From Perognathus longimembris pacificus (Eukaryota; Chordata; Mammalia; Rodentia; Heteromyidae): a stretch of DNA of 64,000 nucleotides. Location of the stretch: assembly GCF_023159225.1 (NCBI RefSeq), contig NC_063174.1, positions 32,571,983 through 32,635,982 on the forward strand, read 5' to 3'. The notes beneath the pieces are model-generated. The model did not search any database. It was not told the origin of the DNA and saw nothing but the letters and a program-made list of their open reading frames with translations. Positions 11,246-21,663 of this stretch are shown in pieces. Made by a program: the position numbers and the translations under genes. Numbering within the stretch: position 1 is the stretch's first letter; every line of letters starts with the position of its first letter.

Positions 11246-11697
11246 CTAAACAGACAGAGTAACCTTAACCCAAAAAGCTCAAGTCCAAAATGCTTCCAGA
11301 CCTGAACTTTTAGACACTGACATGATGATAAAAATGGAAAATTCCTTACATGAAAGGCTCAAGTCAAAATGCATGTGCAATAAGAATACTGCCTGAAATT
11401 ACCTTCCAGATAAATGCATGAGGTAAGTATGAAACATAACTGAAGTTCATGTTCAGACTTACATCTCACACTCACAATGTATATGTACTATATATAGCTG
11501 ATCCTCGAACAATCTAGTTATAAGCTATGCCTGCTTACTTGACATGCCTTTCAGATTTGCAATGACTTGGAAAAAACAGGCAGTTAAAATTTATAGCCTA
11601 GAAATATCAAAAAAAGAAAAGAACATGACATGAATATGTAAAATATTATATCATAAAATATAGCTCTACTTTATCATTTACTATGATAAAATATACC
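11246..11697. other. Intronic sequence, no element recognised
   Basis: AT-rich; nothing recognisable. Confidence 0.5.
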
Positions 11698-12024
11698 CAA
11701 GAAGCTGAGATCCAGAACAACACAATTCAAGCCAGCGCAGGCAGTAAAGTCCATGAAATTTCATCTCCAATATAACCAGCTAAGGCTTGGTGCTGGTGGC
11801 TCACACCTATAATCCTAGCTACTCAAGAGGTAGAGAACTGAGGATCAAGGTTCAAAATCAACTTGAGCATGAAAGTCCTAGAGACTTTATAATCTCCAAT
11901 TAATCACCAAAAAATCAGAAGTGAAGCTGTGGGTCAAATGGCAGAACACTAACCTTTGAGGTAAAAATCTAAAGGACAGAACAGAACCCAGAGCCTGAAT
12001 TCAAGTCCCAGTAGCAGCAAAAGA
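11698..12024 (+). mobile_element. B1-Geo fragment followed by a full B1-Geo SINE
   Basis: 11,698-11,780 carries only the 3' part of a B1-Geo head and the linker. A complete copy (11,784-12,024, TGCTGGTGGCTCACACC to CCCAGTAGCAGCAA) follows directly. Confidence 0.75.
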
Positions 12025-12065
12025 AAGAGAATGAGACAGACAGACAGGAAGACAATGAATTTAAA

Positions 12066-12150
12066 TTAGACATGGTAACATTTACCTATAATCTTAGTAC
12101 TTACCTCCCAAGTTCAAGGTCAGCCTAGACTACACAAACTCTACTTTTTA
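12066..12150 (+). mobile_element. B1 fragment
   Basis: ACATGGTAACATTTACCTAT to CAGCCTAGACTACACAAAC, a diverged B1 head. Confidence 0.5.
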
Positions 12151-12178
12151 AAAAATTCAATATTAAAAGTAAACAAGG

Positions 12179-12372
12179 GGGTGCCAGAAGTTTGGCCAAG
12201 TGGTAGAGTGCTTATCTAGCATGCATGAAGCCCTAAGTCCAATTCCTGGGTGCCACATACACAGGAAAAGCCGGAAGTGGCGCTGTGGCTCAAGTAGTAG
12301 AGTGCTAGCTTTCAGCAAAAAGAGCTCAAGGAGAGTGTGCAAGCCCTGACTTCAAGCTCCAGGGCTGGCAAA
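12179..12372 (+). mobile_element. IDL-Geo SINE whose tail became a tetranucleotide repeat
   Basis: Diverged copy ending CCAGGGCTGGCAAATAGACA and running straight into the GATA/GACA array. Confidence 0.8.
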
Positions 12373-12389
12373 TAGACAGATAGATAGAC

Positions 12390-12464
<75 letters not shown>

Positions 12465-12483
12465 CAGATAGATAGATAGACAG
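12373..12483. repeat. (GATA/GACA)n microsatellite
   Basis: About 110 bp of alternating GATA and GACA tetranucleotides seeded at the tail of the preceding SINE. Confidence 0.95.
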
Positions 12484-12502
12484 AATAAAATAAAGCAAAA
12501 CA

Positions 12503-12690
12503 CGGGGCTGGGAATGTGGCTTAGAGGTAGAATGCTTGCCCAGCATACACAAAGTCCTGGGTTTGATTCCTCAGCACCACATAAATAGAAAAAGGTGAAA
12601 GTGGTGCTGTGGCTCAAGAGGTAGAGTGCAAAAGGACACCAAGGACAGTGCTCAGGCCCTGAGTCCAAGCCCCAGGACTGGCAATAAAAT
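12503..12690 (+). mobile_element. IDL-Geo SINE
   Basis: Complete, with a slightly shortened Geo half (GTAGAGTGCAAAAGGAC). AATAAAATAAA flanks both ends. Confidence 0.85.
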
Positions 12691-12705
12691 AAAATACTCA
12701 AAAAA

Positions 12706-12822
12706 AGCTGGCGGTGGTACTGTAGCTCAGGTGGAAGAGCACTAGCCTTGAGCAAAGAGCTCAAAGGACAGAGCCCAGGCCCTGAGTCCAAGCTCCAGGA
12801 CCAGACAAAAAAAAAAGACTAT
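12706..12822 (+). mobile_element. Geo monomer
   Basis: Only the Geo half (GCTGGCGGTGGTACTGTAGC to CTCCAGGACCAGAC) with A-tail; no IDL or B1 head. Confidence 0.7.
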
Positions 12823-12914
12823 CCCAACCAACAACAAGGCAGAAGGCTGTATGTAGGTACCAGGCAGGCTCTGGGGAAGAATGCAAAATCTTATTTGAAA
12901 AACTAAAGCAAAAA

Positions 12915-12998
12915 GAGCTGGGGCATGACTCGAGTGGTGAAGTGCTGCCTAGCAATCACAAAGCCCTAAGTTCAAATCCCAAAAGTGCCAAAATTTAA
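12915..12998 (+). mobile_element. ID-like monomer
   Basis: GAGCTGGGGCATGACTCGAG to GTTCAAATCCCAAAAG, a tRNA-derived ID-type element. Confidence 0.6.
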
Positions 12999-13036
12999 AA
13001 CAAACAGATAAGCTTTCATAAAGAATAATATCAGGA

Positions 13037-13259
13037 GGGCTGGGAATATAGCCTAGTGGCAAGAGTGCTTGCCTCATATACATGAAGCCCTGGGTTCAAT
13101 TCCCCAGCACCACATATATAGAAAATGGCCAGAAGTGGCACTGTAGCTCAAGTGGCAGAGTGCTAGCCTTGAGCAAAAAGAAGCCAGGGACAGTGCTCAG
13201 GCCCTGTGTCCAAGCCCCAGGACTGGCAAAAAAAAGAAAGAAAGAAAGAAAAAAAAAAA
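13037..13259 (+). mobile_element. IDL-Geo SINE
   Basis: Full-length with a mixed A/GAAA tail. AGAATA(A)TATCAGG is duplicated on both sides. Confidence 0.9.
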
Positions 13260-13947
13260 GAATATCAGGGCAGATCTTTGTATACCAGATTCTAGTAAAG
13301 ATTAACTAAGAAAACACTAAAACACCTCTGTAGTGTTGTAGACAGACACACTAGATTGCATGTTACTGAAAGAGAAAAGGATGTAGAGGTAGCAAATGTT
13401 ACAGTTCAAGGTATTACTATGCACAAAACCATAACCACTAAAGATAACCCATACAATTGCCAAATTACTAGCACTGTGAGAGTGGAGAAAAGAAACAGAA
13501 AATGTTCCCTTAGGCCAAGTTCAGTAAAACCAACATTAACTGTTAACGGCAAGCATCCCCATCTAACTCCATGTAAAGTAAGCCTCAGTATTCTAACCAT
13601 CATGCACAGGGACAGTGGACACAGGGTTCTCTCCATGTCCCAGCAGCAGAATAAGGGAGACAGGTATATATGGGATGCAGAGTGGAACAGCTACAGGGGG
13701 CAGCAGGGAAGAGGATAAAGGAAAAGTAAGGATAGAAGACCCCAGGTCACCAGCTACCTTACTAGCAGTACCCCCACCACAAAGTCACCCAGAAACCCTG
13801 AAACTACAGAGAGCAGAGAAACAAAAGCAGTCAGTCTAAGAAGCTGATAAGGGCAAGGCTGAGTAAATATTAGATCACTCTCTCTACCATCATCTCTGGT
13901 CATCCAACAAGAAATGTATAAGAAATTGTAGCACTAAGAAGAAAGCA
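13260..13947. other. Intronic sequence, no element recognised
   Basis: Has an overlapping pair of moderate open frames (plus 13,356-13,718; minus 13,406-13,636), but no domain, splice structure or family resemblance that I can see. Confidence 0.45.
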
Positions 13948-14150
13948 GGGGACTGGGAAAATGGCCCAGTGGTTGAGTACTTGCGTAGCATGCATGGGTT
14001 CAATTCCTCAGCACCACATAAACAGAAAAGGTCAGAAGTGGCGCTGTGGCTCAAGTGGTAGAGTGCTAGCCCTGAGCAAAAGGAAGCCAGGGATAATACT
14101 CAGGCTCTGAGTTCAAGCCCCAGGACTGGCAAAAAAAAAAAAAAAAAAAG
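13948..14150 (+). mobile_element. IDL-Geo SINE
   Basis: Slightly shortened IDL half (lacks AAGCCCTG before GGTTCAATTCC), complete Geo half, long A-tail. Confidence 0.85.
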
Positions 14151-14302
14151 TAAGCAGAAGATCAGGGCTTATCATGCAGAGTACATGAATGATCAGCTCT
14201 TGTGTTGGTCAGATAAAGAAGATCATCTAAATTAATGTTGCAGCATACAATTTTTCTTTTTACCTAAAGATGTCTTTTTTTAAATAATGACCAATATGTT
14301 TA

Positions 14303-14528
14303 ACCAGGCAATGGTGGCTCACACCTGTAATTCTAGCTGAGATCTAAGGATCGTGGTTCAAATTCAGCCAGGCCAGGAAAGTCCATGAAGACTTTATTTC
14401 CCATTAACCACCAAAAAGCTGGACATGGATTGTGGCTCATCTGGTAGCCTTGAGCAAAACAAGCTCAGGAGTAGCATGGAGGCCCTGAGTTCAAGCCCCA
14501 GGGACCAGCATCAAAAACAAAACAAAAA
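14303..14528 (+). mobile_element. B1-Geo SINE
   Basis: AACCAGGCAATGGTGGCTCA to CAGGGACCAGCATCAAAAAC, with a short deletion in the head after TTCTAGCTGAGATC. Confidence 0.8.
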
Positions 14529-14881
14529 AATGTTCCCAAACTTTTTTTTCTCAATGCATCTTTAAAAGTTTTAAAATTGCTTCATATTTTGTCAATCTGG
14601 GATTATAAGAAGTGCAGTTTTAATTTGTAGTAAAAGTTCACAAGCTGATGTTAAAAAACAAAGCCAAACTATTTTAATTAGTTTTCTTAAAATTCTCTAT
14701 TGCACAGGAAGCAAGAGCAATGCCTCTCCTCCTATCCTCCATGTTGTTCAAGGGATAGAGTATAGCCAAACAGTCCAAAATTTGAAACACTAGTCCTGAG
14801 CATCACAACGGGCTACTCAACCTGCTAACATGAATGCAAGCTACTACTCTAAACAAAAAATAAATTAGAAATATTTACTCT
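14529..14881. other. Intronic sequence, no element recognised
   Basis: AT-rich; nothing recognised. Confidence 0.5.
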
Positions 14882-15076
14882 TTTTTATTTTTTTTTTGCC
14901 AGTCCTGGGGCTTGAACTCAGGGCCTGAGCACTGTCCCTGGCTTCTTTTTGCTCAAGGCTCACACTCTGCCACTTGAGCCACACAGTGCCAGCTACTTCT
15001 GGTGCTGGGGAATTGAACCCAGGGTTTCGTGTATAGGAAGCAAGCACTCTTGCCACTAGGCCATATTCCCAGCTCC
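14882..15076 (-). mobile_element. IDL-Geo SINE
   Basis: Reverse copy with a perfect AGAAATATTTACTCTT target duplication on both sides. Short internal deletion between the Geo and IDL halves. Confidence 0.92.
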
Positions 15077-15250
15077 AGAAATATTTACTCTTGATTCCTT
15101 TTGACCCATATAGCTTTGTACAGACAAGTTCTATGCTACCAAAACAAACTTAGACTATATAAAGAAAAATATACCTCCCCCTAAGACTGACACTCTTTTG
15201 GGGAATCTAAAAAGTACTGTGGAATTTCCCCCATTTGAAAGACAGTCAAG

Positions 15251-15460
15251 GAGCTGGGAATATGGCCTAGTGGTAGAGTGCTTGCCTCAAATACAGGAAG
15301 CCTGGGGTCGATTCCTCAGCACCACATAAACAGAAAAGGCCGGAAGTGGCACTGTGGCTCAAGTGGTAGAGTGCTAGCCTTGAGCAAAAAGAAGCCAAGG
15401 ACAGTGCTCAGGCCCTGAGTTCAAGCCCCAGAACTGGGGGGAAAAAAAAAAGAAGAAGAA
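15251..15460 (+). mobile_element. IDL-Geo SINE
   Basis: Complete, with an AGTCAAG flank on both sides. Confidence 0.9.
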
Positions 15461-15465
15461 AGTCA

Positions 15466-15570
15466 AGGCTGGGAACATAGCTTAGTAGTACAGTGCTTGC
15501 TTAGCATGCATGAAGCCCTGGGTTCACTACCTCAGTACCACATAAAAAAAAATTATATTTTAAAAAATAA
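15466..15570 (+). mobile_element. IDL monomer
   Basis: GGCTGGGAACATAGCTTAGT to CAGTACCACATAAAAAAAA; only the tRNA-like half followed directly by an A-rich tail. Confidence 0.7.
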
Positions 15571-15591
15571 ACAAATAAATGATAGTCAAGT

Positions 15592-15770
15592 CCAGCACTA
15601 CAGACTCATGCCTGTAATTCTAGTTACTCAGAAGGCTGAGATCTAAGGATCTCAGTTTCCAGCAGGAAACTGAGTTACCAGATAGGAATTCCAGAAGACT
15701 TTTTTTCGCCAGTCGTAGGGCTTGAACTCAGGACCCTGAGTTTAAGGCCCAGGACTGGCAAAAAATAATA
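15592..15770 (+). mobile_element. B1-Geo mosaic with Geo-end hairpin
   Basis: B1 head (CAGACTCATGCCTGTAATTC), then the end of Geo in reverse (GCCAGTCGTAGGGCTTGAAC) immediately followed by it in forward orientation (CCCTGAGTTTAAGGCCCAGG), and an (ATA)n tail. Confidence 0.65.
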
Positions 15771-15785
15771 ATAATAATAAGACAA

Positions 15786-16019
15786 ACCAGGCACCAAGCT
15801 AGCTAATCAGGAAGCTGAGGTATGAGGATCAAATTTTGAAGCCAGCCCAGGCAGACAAAATCCCTGGGAGTCTTTTCTCCAATTAACCAGCAAAAAGCCA
15901 GGAGTAGAGCTGTAGTTTAAGTGGCAGAGCACCAACATTAAGCAAAAAAGCCAAAAGAGAGCTCAAGACTCTGAGTGCAAGCCCCAGTACCGGTACCAAG
16001 AAGGAAAAAAAAAAAAAGA
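15786..16019 (+). mobile_element. B1-Geo SINE
   Basis: CCAGGCACCAAGCTAGC to CCCCAGTACCGGTACCAAG, with an internal deletion in the head and an A-tail. Confidence 0.8.
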
Positions 16020-16138
16020 AATTTGAGAACTATTCTATTTAAATTCAAAGCATTGACAAAATTTCAATTTTTGTATTGACTTAAGGCTAATAACTATAAA
16101 ACTATGTTTCCTAATTTTCTGAGAAATTTCCTATTTGG

Positions 16139-16323
16139 GGGCTGGGAATGTGGCTTAGTGGTAGACTGCTTGCCTAGCATGCATGAACTTTGACTCCTCA
16201 GTACCACATAAACAGAAAAAGCCGGAAGTAGCTCTGTGGCTCAAGTGGTGCTAGGATTGAACAAAAGAAGCTAAGGGACAGTGCTCAGGCCCTGAGTTCA
16301 AGCCCCAGGACTGGCCAAAAACA
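16139..16323 (+). mobile_element. IDL-Geo SINE
   Basis: Complete, with short deletions in both halves. AAATTTCCTA(T/C)T flanks both ends. Confidence 0.88.
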
Positions 16324-16809
16324 ATAAATTTCCTACTTCAACTTTTTGCCAAGAAAATACATTAATTTCATAGTATTCACATTCTGTTCTGAAATCATAG
16401 CTAAATAGTAATATGTAGTTCTTACTGACCATGACACTACATATCTATTTTTTCATCCTCCTCACTTTCTAGTAAGTTAGGAGGGCTTTTTCAGGGGGAA
16501 CTCGGCAAAGCCATGCCATTTCCCTGACAGTGCAGTACAACACACAAGGATAGTAAACACTGAAGCAGAGGATGCGATTCCTAAAACTATTCTTACCACA
16601 AATGCACTTTAGTGCCTTAGTCCATAATGAAAACATGTAATTATAGTGCACATTCTTACTCTTGCACCACAAAGTAGATACAGATGACAAAAGAATGCAA
16701 TCATTAGAAACACAAAGCACTAACTTGAAATAGTAATTTTTAAAGTTCTCACAAACTTTCATCCTAAAAATAAAAATGTAAGCTTAACCTATAAGCCTAG
16801 AGTTTGCAG
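16324..16809. other. Intronic sequence, no element recognised
   Basis: No repeat or coding signature. The minus-strand open frame at 16,469-16,762 has no recognisable motif. Confidence 0.45.
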
Positions 16810-16814
16810 GGGTT

Positions 16815-16903
16815 TGCAGGGGTTGAGCTTGTGGCGCAGTGATAGAATGCTTGCCTACCATGCATGAGGCCCTGGATTCTATCCCAACCCTGAAAAAAAA
16901 AAG
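16815..16903 (+). mobile_element. ID-like monomer
   Basis: GGGTTGAGCTTGTGGCGCAG to CTATCCCAACCCTG with A-tail, tRNA-derived. Confidence 0.65.
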
Positions 16904-17111
16904 TAGGGGGATGACTCATTAGAGAAGTATCAACACCAAGAGGCAAGGAATTCTTTTCTGCTACATGGTGCTTGCAATCATCACCATTGTTGGAGCGTCC
17001 AAACTATCTGCCAAATGCCTTAGAAACGTAATTGTGAGGCCAGAAATAATGAAGCCATTTTCAGTATAACTCCATCTTCAATGAGGAAGCGTTTTTCAAA
17101 AATACTTAACT

Positions 17112-17324
17112 CAATCCTAGCTACTCAGGAGGCTGAGATCTAACGATCAAGGTTTGACGTTAACCCAGGCAGAAAAGCCCATGAATGTTTACCTCCAATA
17201 AATCACCAAAAAGCCAGGCTGGAGCTGTGGCTTAAGGGATACAGTGCCAACCTTGAGTAAAAAGGCTCAGGGGCAGTGTCCAGGCTCTGAGTTCAAGCCT
17301 CATTACTGACAGGAAAAAAAAAAA
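17112..17324 (+). mobile_element. B1-Geo SINE, 5'-truncated
   Basis: Starts inside the head (ATCCTAGCTACTCAGGAGGC), linker CCTCCAATAAATCACC, and a complete Geo half. Confidence 0.8.
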
Positions 17325-17365
17325 GAAACACACACGCAAATCCTAACTTACAAAATCATCTAAAG

Positions 17366-17950
17366 GGGCTGGGACTGTGGCCTAGTGGTAAGAGTACTTG
17401 CCTAGCATGCATGAAGCCCTGAGTCCGATTCCTCAGCACCACATATTCAGAAGCTGTGGAGCACACCCGCCCAGACGCCTTGCATCACCAAGAGGCAGTC
17501 CTGAGATGTTGGCCGCCCCTTAGGGGAGGTCCCTCGGAGCTCCACTCTGATGGACAGCTCAGGCATCAAATCACAGCCCCTACGTAGGTGCACGTACCCC
17601 TCCCCTTCCACCGCCCTCCAACCTGTGTAAAAGAACAGATCTTTTCTGGAATAAACGAGTTGGCTCGACCTGCTCCCAGGCTGCCTGTCTCTCCCCTGTG
17701 GAGAGGGGGGCTGGGCGGGTGGTCTGTCAGCCCCCTATATCCTCTTCCTGGACCCGTCCGCGTGGGGTGTGCACCCGTCTCTCCTGCAGGACAGGAGAGC
17801 GGGGGAGGCTAAAAACCCCAGACAAGAAGCCAGAAGTAGTGCTGTGGCTCAAGTGTCAGAGTGCTAGCCTTGAACAAAAAGAAGCCAGGGATGGTGCTCA
17901 GGCCCTGAGTTCAAGCCCCAAGACTGGCCAAAAAAAAAAAAAAAAAAAAA
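17366..17950 (+). mobile_element. IDL-Geo SINE split by a solo LTR
   Basis: The IDL half (17,366-17,454) and Geo half (17,825-17,950) are interrupted by the LTR at 17,455. ATCATCTAAAG flanks the whole SINE, so the SINE came first. Confidence 0.9.
17455..17824 (+). mobile_element. Solo LTR, class II (ERVK)-like
   Basis: 370 bp, TGTGGAGCAC to CCCAGACA, flanked by a perfect 6-bp duplication AGAAGC (17,449-17,454 and 17,825-17,830), the length typical of class II ERVs. A polyadenylation signal (GGAATAAACGAG) lies near 17,649. It is GC-rich against an AT-rich background. Class is inferred from duplication length only. Confidence 0.8.
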
Positions 17951-18185
17951 TCATCTAAAGTCAAAAAAGGAAAAAATATGACATTAGAGTACAGAATGAA
18001 AGGAATAAAAAAATCACTTAATCAAATACTACAATTTTATTACTCTTATTATTAATAAAAGATGTGTGTGCATTCATGCATAGTGCATGTATGTCATATA
18101 CATGCACTTATGTATTTGCCTAGTTAATGAGTTTAATTGCCCTACCTAGATTCCTGTCAGTCACCAGCCAGGGCAAAAAGTTAGT

Positions 18186-18357
18186 AAGAACTTATCTGAA
18201 AGAACAAGTTGATGGGGGGGGGGGGGGGGGCGGGGGGCAGGGGTAATGAGGGAGGAGGTAACAGGTTAGACAAGAAATGTATGCAATGCCTTACGTATGA
18301 AACTATAAGCCCTCTGTACATCACTTTAAAAATAAACAAATAATTAAAAAAAGAAGC
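18186..18357 (+). mobile_element. LINE-1 3' end, strongly 5'-truncated
   Basis: Last ~170 bp of the same L1 family as 5,690-6,240: an 18-G run, then GAGGGAGGAGGTAAC, ACGTATGAAACTATAAGCCC and an A-rich tail. Confidence 0.8.
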
Positions 18358-18358
18358 T

Positions 18359-18550
18359 TCAAGCCTAAAATTCCAGCTAAGCAAGAGGCAGAGAGGTAGG
18401 AGAATCATCATATTCAAAGGCAAAAAGCACAAGCACCTATCTACAAAAATAATTAAAGCCAAAAAGGCTGGGAGAATAGCTCAATAGTAAAGCACCTACC
18501 TAGCAAGTACAGTAAGCATGGCCCCTCTGTCCAACTCCAATACAGCCAAA
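18359..18550 (+). mobile_element. Old B1+ID composite SINE
   Basis: Diverged 7SL head (AAGCCTAAAATTCCAGC) joined to an ID-like tail (GGCTGGGAGAATAGCTCAAT), like dimeric SINEs known from other rodents. Confidence 0.55.
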
Positions 18551-18574
18551 TGAAAAGAAATTATCCAAGTGTTA

Positions 18575-18812
18575 GCCAGGTGCTGGTGGCTCACGCCTGT
18601 AATCCTAGCTACTCAGGAGGCTGAGATCTGAGGATGAAGGTTCAAAGCCAGCCTAGGCAGGAAAGTCCGTGAGAGTCTCATCTCCAATAAACTACCCCAA
18701 AAATCTATGAGTGGAGCTGTGACCTCAAGTGGTAGAGTGCTAAGCCTTGAACATGAAGAGGCTCACAGACAGTACCCAGGCCCAGAGTTCAAGTCTCAGG
18801 ACTGGCAAAAAA
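18575..18812 (+). mobile_element. B1-Geo SINE
   Basis: Near-complete, AGCCAGGTGCTGGTGGCTC to CAGGACTGGC, with a perfect GAAATTATCCAAGT duplication on both sides. One of the clearest copies proving that the B1 head and Geo half mobilise as a unit. Confidence 0.93.
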
Positions 18813-18847
18813 AGAAATTATCCAAGTCCTGATTTGCTTGTTGTTTG

Positions 18848-18955
18848 TTCTGTTTTTGGAGACCTGGTTTTACCTGTGTAGCTCAAGATAGCCTTGAACT
18901 TGAAATTGTCCAGCCTGGGCCCTAGTGCTGAGATTATAGGCAAGTCAAGCTCACT
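18848..18955 (-). mobile_element. B1 monomer (PB1-like)
   Basis: GGAGACCTGGTTTTACC, AGCCTTGAACTTGAAAT, GCTGAGATTATAGGCAAG: reverse complement of a B1. Confidence 0.6.
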
Positions 18956-19211
18956 TAGCTAACATCTTGACTTCCTTATCAAGCACATAAGGCTCTAAAC
19001 CTCTAGTAGTGTTTTTTCCTATCAGTAAAATGAGTAAGAGTTGTTCAGATTCAAAAACTTAAAGACTCTCCAGAACTACAAAAAAAAAAAAATAGAGAAA
19101 ATTCAAACACCTATATTTGCAATGGTCATCATGTAATTTCATTGCACACACCTGAGGAAAGTCAGGCCATTTGGTACATACTTATACATGCTGGTATTGC
19201 TTTCTACAGAA

Positions 19212-19471
19212 AACAACATCTACAGGATAGCTGTAGTCCTAGCTATACAAGAGGTCAAGATCTGAGGATCATAGTTGGAAGCCAGCCAGGGCAGAAAAGT
19301 ACACAAGGCTCTATCTCCAAAATAACTAGCAAAAAAATGCTAGACTAGAGGTGTGCGTGTGGTTCAAGTAGTAGGGGCACCAGTTATGAGTGAAAAAGCC
19401 AAAGGAGAGCATAAGGCCCTGAATCCAAGCCCAAGTACTGGGCACACAAAAAAAAAAAAAAAAAAAAAAAA
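19212..19471 (+). mobile_element. B1-Geo SINE
   Basis: Truncated head (GTAGTCCTAGCTATACAAG), linker, diverged Geo half and a ~25-bp A-tail. Confidence 0.78.
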
Positions 19472-19905
19472 GAAAAAGAACATCAATGATACAAATTTCA
19501 AAACACTGTCTACTGGAAAAAGGGCAAATCAGAAACTTTCCCTTCACTTTGTTATCATTTTCCAAGTGAACAGATGTTTAAAATGCCAAGAATAAATGCA
19601 ATAGTATTTATAAGTCTGTCAGTCAACTTCTATAATGCACATAAACATTCTGTTAATGCATATTGTGATTATTAATGAATGTCTAATTCCTGAAATCTCA
19701 AAATTACATATGAAAAAATAATTAACATATTTATAAAATTTCCCGTATTTAAACCTCCCTGAAACTAAAGAACATGTTTTTCATTCTTTAAAACAATTCA
19801 CAAAATTCAACTCTAAGCATATTGTAACCCCTAAATAAAGTTCAAACTTTCTAATTCAAACCTTCTTATTTAGTCAAAGGAAATACTATAAAAAAAAAAA
19901 TACAT
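19472..19905. other. Intronic AT-rich sequence, no element recognised
   Basis: Nothing recognisable. Confidence 0.5.
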
Positions 19906-19907
19906 AG

Positions 19908-20035
19908 CCAAGCACAGGTGCCTCAGACCTGTAATCCTAGCTACTAAGGCTGAGATCTGAGGATGGTGGTTCAAAGCCAACCCAGGCAAAAAAAGATGTG
20001 AGGCTCTTCTCTCTAATAAACGACTCAGAAAAAAA
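19908..20035 (+). mobile_element. B1-Geo SINE, head only
   Basis: AGCCAAGCACAGGTGCCTCA to CTCTAATAAACGACTCAG; the Geo half is missing, and an IDL-Geo follows. Confidence 0.7.
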
Positions 20036-20043
20036 ATGGAACT

Positions 20044-20240
20044 GGGGCTGGAAATGTGGCTTAGTGGTAGAATGCTTGCCTAGCATGCATGAAGTCCTGG
20101 GTTCAATTCCTCAGTACCACATAAACAGAAAAAGCTGGAAGTGGCACTGTGGCTCAAGCGGTAGAGCACTAGTCCTAAGTAAAAGAAGCTCAGGGACAGT
20201 GCCCAGGCCCTGAGTTCAAGCTTCAGTACTAGCAAAAAAA
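20044..20240 (+). mobile_element. IDL-Geo SINE
   Basis: GGGGCTGGAAATGTGGC to TTCAGTACTAGC; the CATGCATGAAG variant of the IDL half marks an older subfamily than the CGTATACATGAAG copies. Confidence 0.88.
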
Positions 20241-20265
20241 AATTTAAATTAAATTAAATCTATGG

Positions 20266-20455
20266 AACTAGGAATGTGGCTTAGTGGTAGAGTGCTTGCT
20301 TGTTGTAGCATGCATGAAGCCCTGGGTATCAATTCCTCAGCACCACATAAACAGAAAAAGCTGGAAGTGGTGCTGTGACTCAAATAGTAGAGCGCTAGCC
20401 TTGAGCAAAAAGAAGCCAGGGGCAGTGCTCAAGCCCCAGGACTGGCAAAAAAAGA
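20266..20455 (+). mobile_element. IDL-Geo SINE
   Basis: Complete, with a TTGT insertion in the IDL half (CTTGCTTGTTGTAGCATG). AAATCTAT flanks both ends. Confidence 0.85.
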
Positions 20456-20567
20456 AAATCTATATCACACTTCTGGCATGTATATACAGTTTTTTCTAGC
20501 TTATTTTGGATTTTTTAAGGTAATGGCAAAAAAAATATTTTTACAAAATAAATTCCTCCAATACTTC

Positions 20568-20570
<3 letters not shown>

Positions 20571-20613
<43 letters not shown>
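20571..20613. repeat. (TG)n microsatellite
   Basis: About 21 TG units adjoining the 3' end of the next SINE. Confidence 0.95.
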
Positions 20614-20615
<2 letters not shown>

Positions 20616-20822
20616 ATGTGCCAATACTTGGGCTTGAACTCAGGGCCTCAGCACTGTCCCTTAGCTTTACCTAGCACTTGTACCCTACCACATGAACCAG
20701 AGTTCCATTTCCAATTTGTTTTTGTTGGTTAAGTCTCCTGAGTAAGCTGGCTTCAAATCACAATCCTCAGATCTCAGACACCTGGGTAGCAAGGATTACA
20801 GTTATAAGACACCTCACTTGAC
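20616..20822 (-). mobile_element. B1-Geo SINE
   Basis: Reverse Geo half (CTTGGGCTTGAACTCAGGG) then reverse head (CTCAGATCTCAGACACCTGG). Confidence 0.8.
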
Positions 20823-21332
20823 TGTCTCCTATATTTTCTTCATAGTCTACTAATTACTTTGAAAAGAAGGCAACAGATAAATCAATCTAAGGAAAACAAA
20901 TGCCCCTTAAACTCCTTAGGTTCCTTATAAAATTAAGGAGTAGACACAACTTTCTGATCTGTATCTGATTGCACTTCCTCATGTTAAACTCTGTAGACAG
21001 GTAAAGAAATCTCATTTCTGGGAATAATTTCCATAGTACTTACCCAGGTCATGCTTATGACCCTGAATCACATTTAGTAAGTCTGAAGTAGGTTTTATAT
21101 GTTCTAGTTCTGCTACTTTATAATCTCCCATGCAGGCAAAATGAACAAACTCACAAAAAATCATATTCTTGAAGAACAGAGTTCTTGGAAACTTTTAATA
21201 CTACTGATCTTCACTTCAAACGTTGAAAGGAAGAACTGCATATAATCCTAGTTACTCGGAAGGCTGAAATCAAAAGAATCAAGGATCTAGAGCAACTCAT
21301 GCAAAAAGTTAGAAAAATCCCCATTTTAACCA
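20823..21332. other. Intronic sequence; B1 trace near 21,240
   Basis: Only TAATCCTAGTTACTCGGAAGG near 21,243 looks SINE-derived. Confidence 0.45.
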
Positions 21333-21550
21333 ATAAGCTTGCTGTGATGTGACACACCTGTCATCCCAGCTACACAGGAGGCAGAAGTAGGAGGATCATA
21401 GGCTAGGCAAAGCTAAGCCAGGCACCCATGGATAAGAAAGCCTAGCCATAAAACAATTAATAGCCAAAAGTGGTACAAGCATGGCTCAAGTGGTAACACA
21501 CCTATCTAGCTAAAGCTTTGAGTTCAAATTCCAATAACACCCAAAAACTA
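21333..21550 (+). mobile_element. Old B1+ID composite SINE
   Basis: GACACACCTGTCATCCCAGC head and GGCTCAAGTGGTAACACACC tail; diverged. Confidence 0.6.
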
Positions 21551-21663
21551 AACAAAAAAATTAGGAAAAGATTTCAGAAATCACATGAAAAACCAGAAAT
21601 CACATGAAAAGATGTTCAACACCATTACCATTAGGTAAAAATGCAAATCAAAACCACAATGAG

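Noticed and set aside
12312..12791. 159-codon minus-strand frame with IYLS repeats
   Set aside because: Translation of the GATA/GACA microsatellite joined to two SINE copies.
13356..13718. 120-codon plus-strand frame opposite a 76-codon minus-strand frame
   Set aside because: No motif and no support for either direction; left as unassigned intron.
16469..16762. 97-codon minus-strand frame in the sense direction of PPP2R5E
   Set aside because: Lacks splice sites at sensible positions and does not match PPP2R5E or a family that I know.
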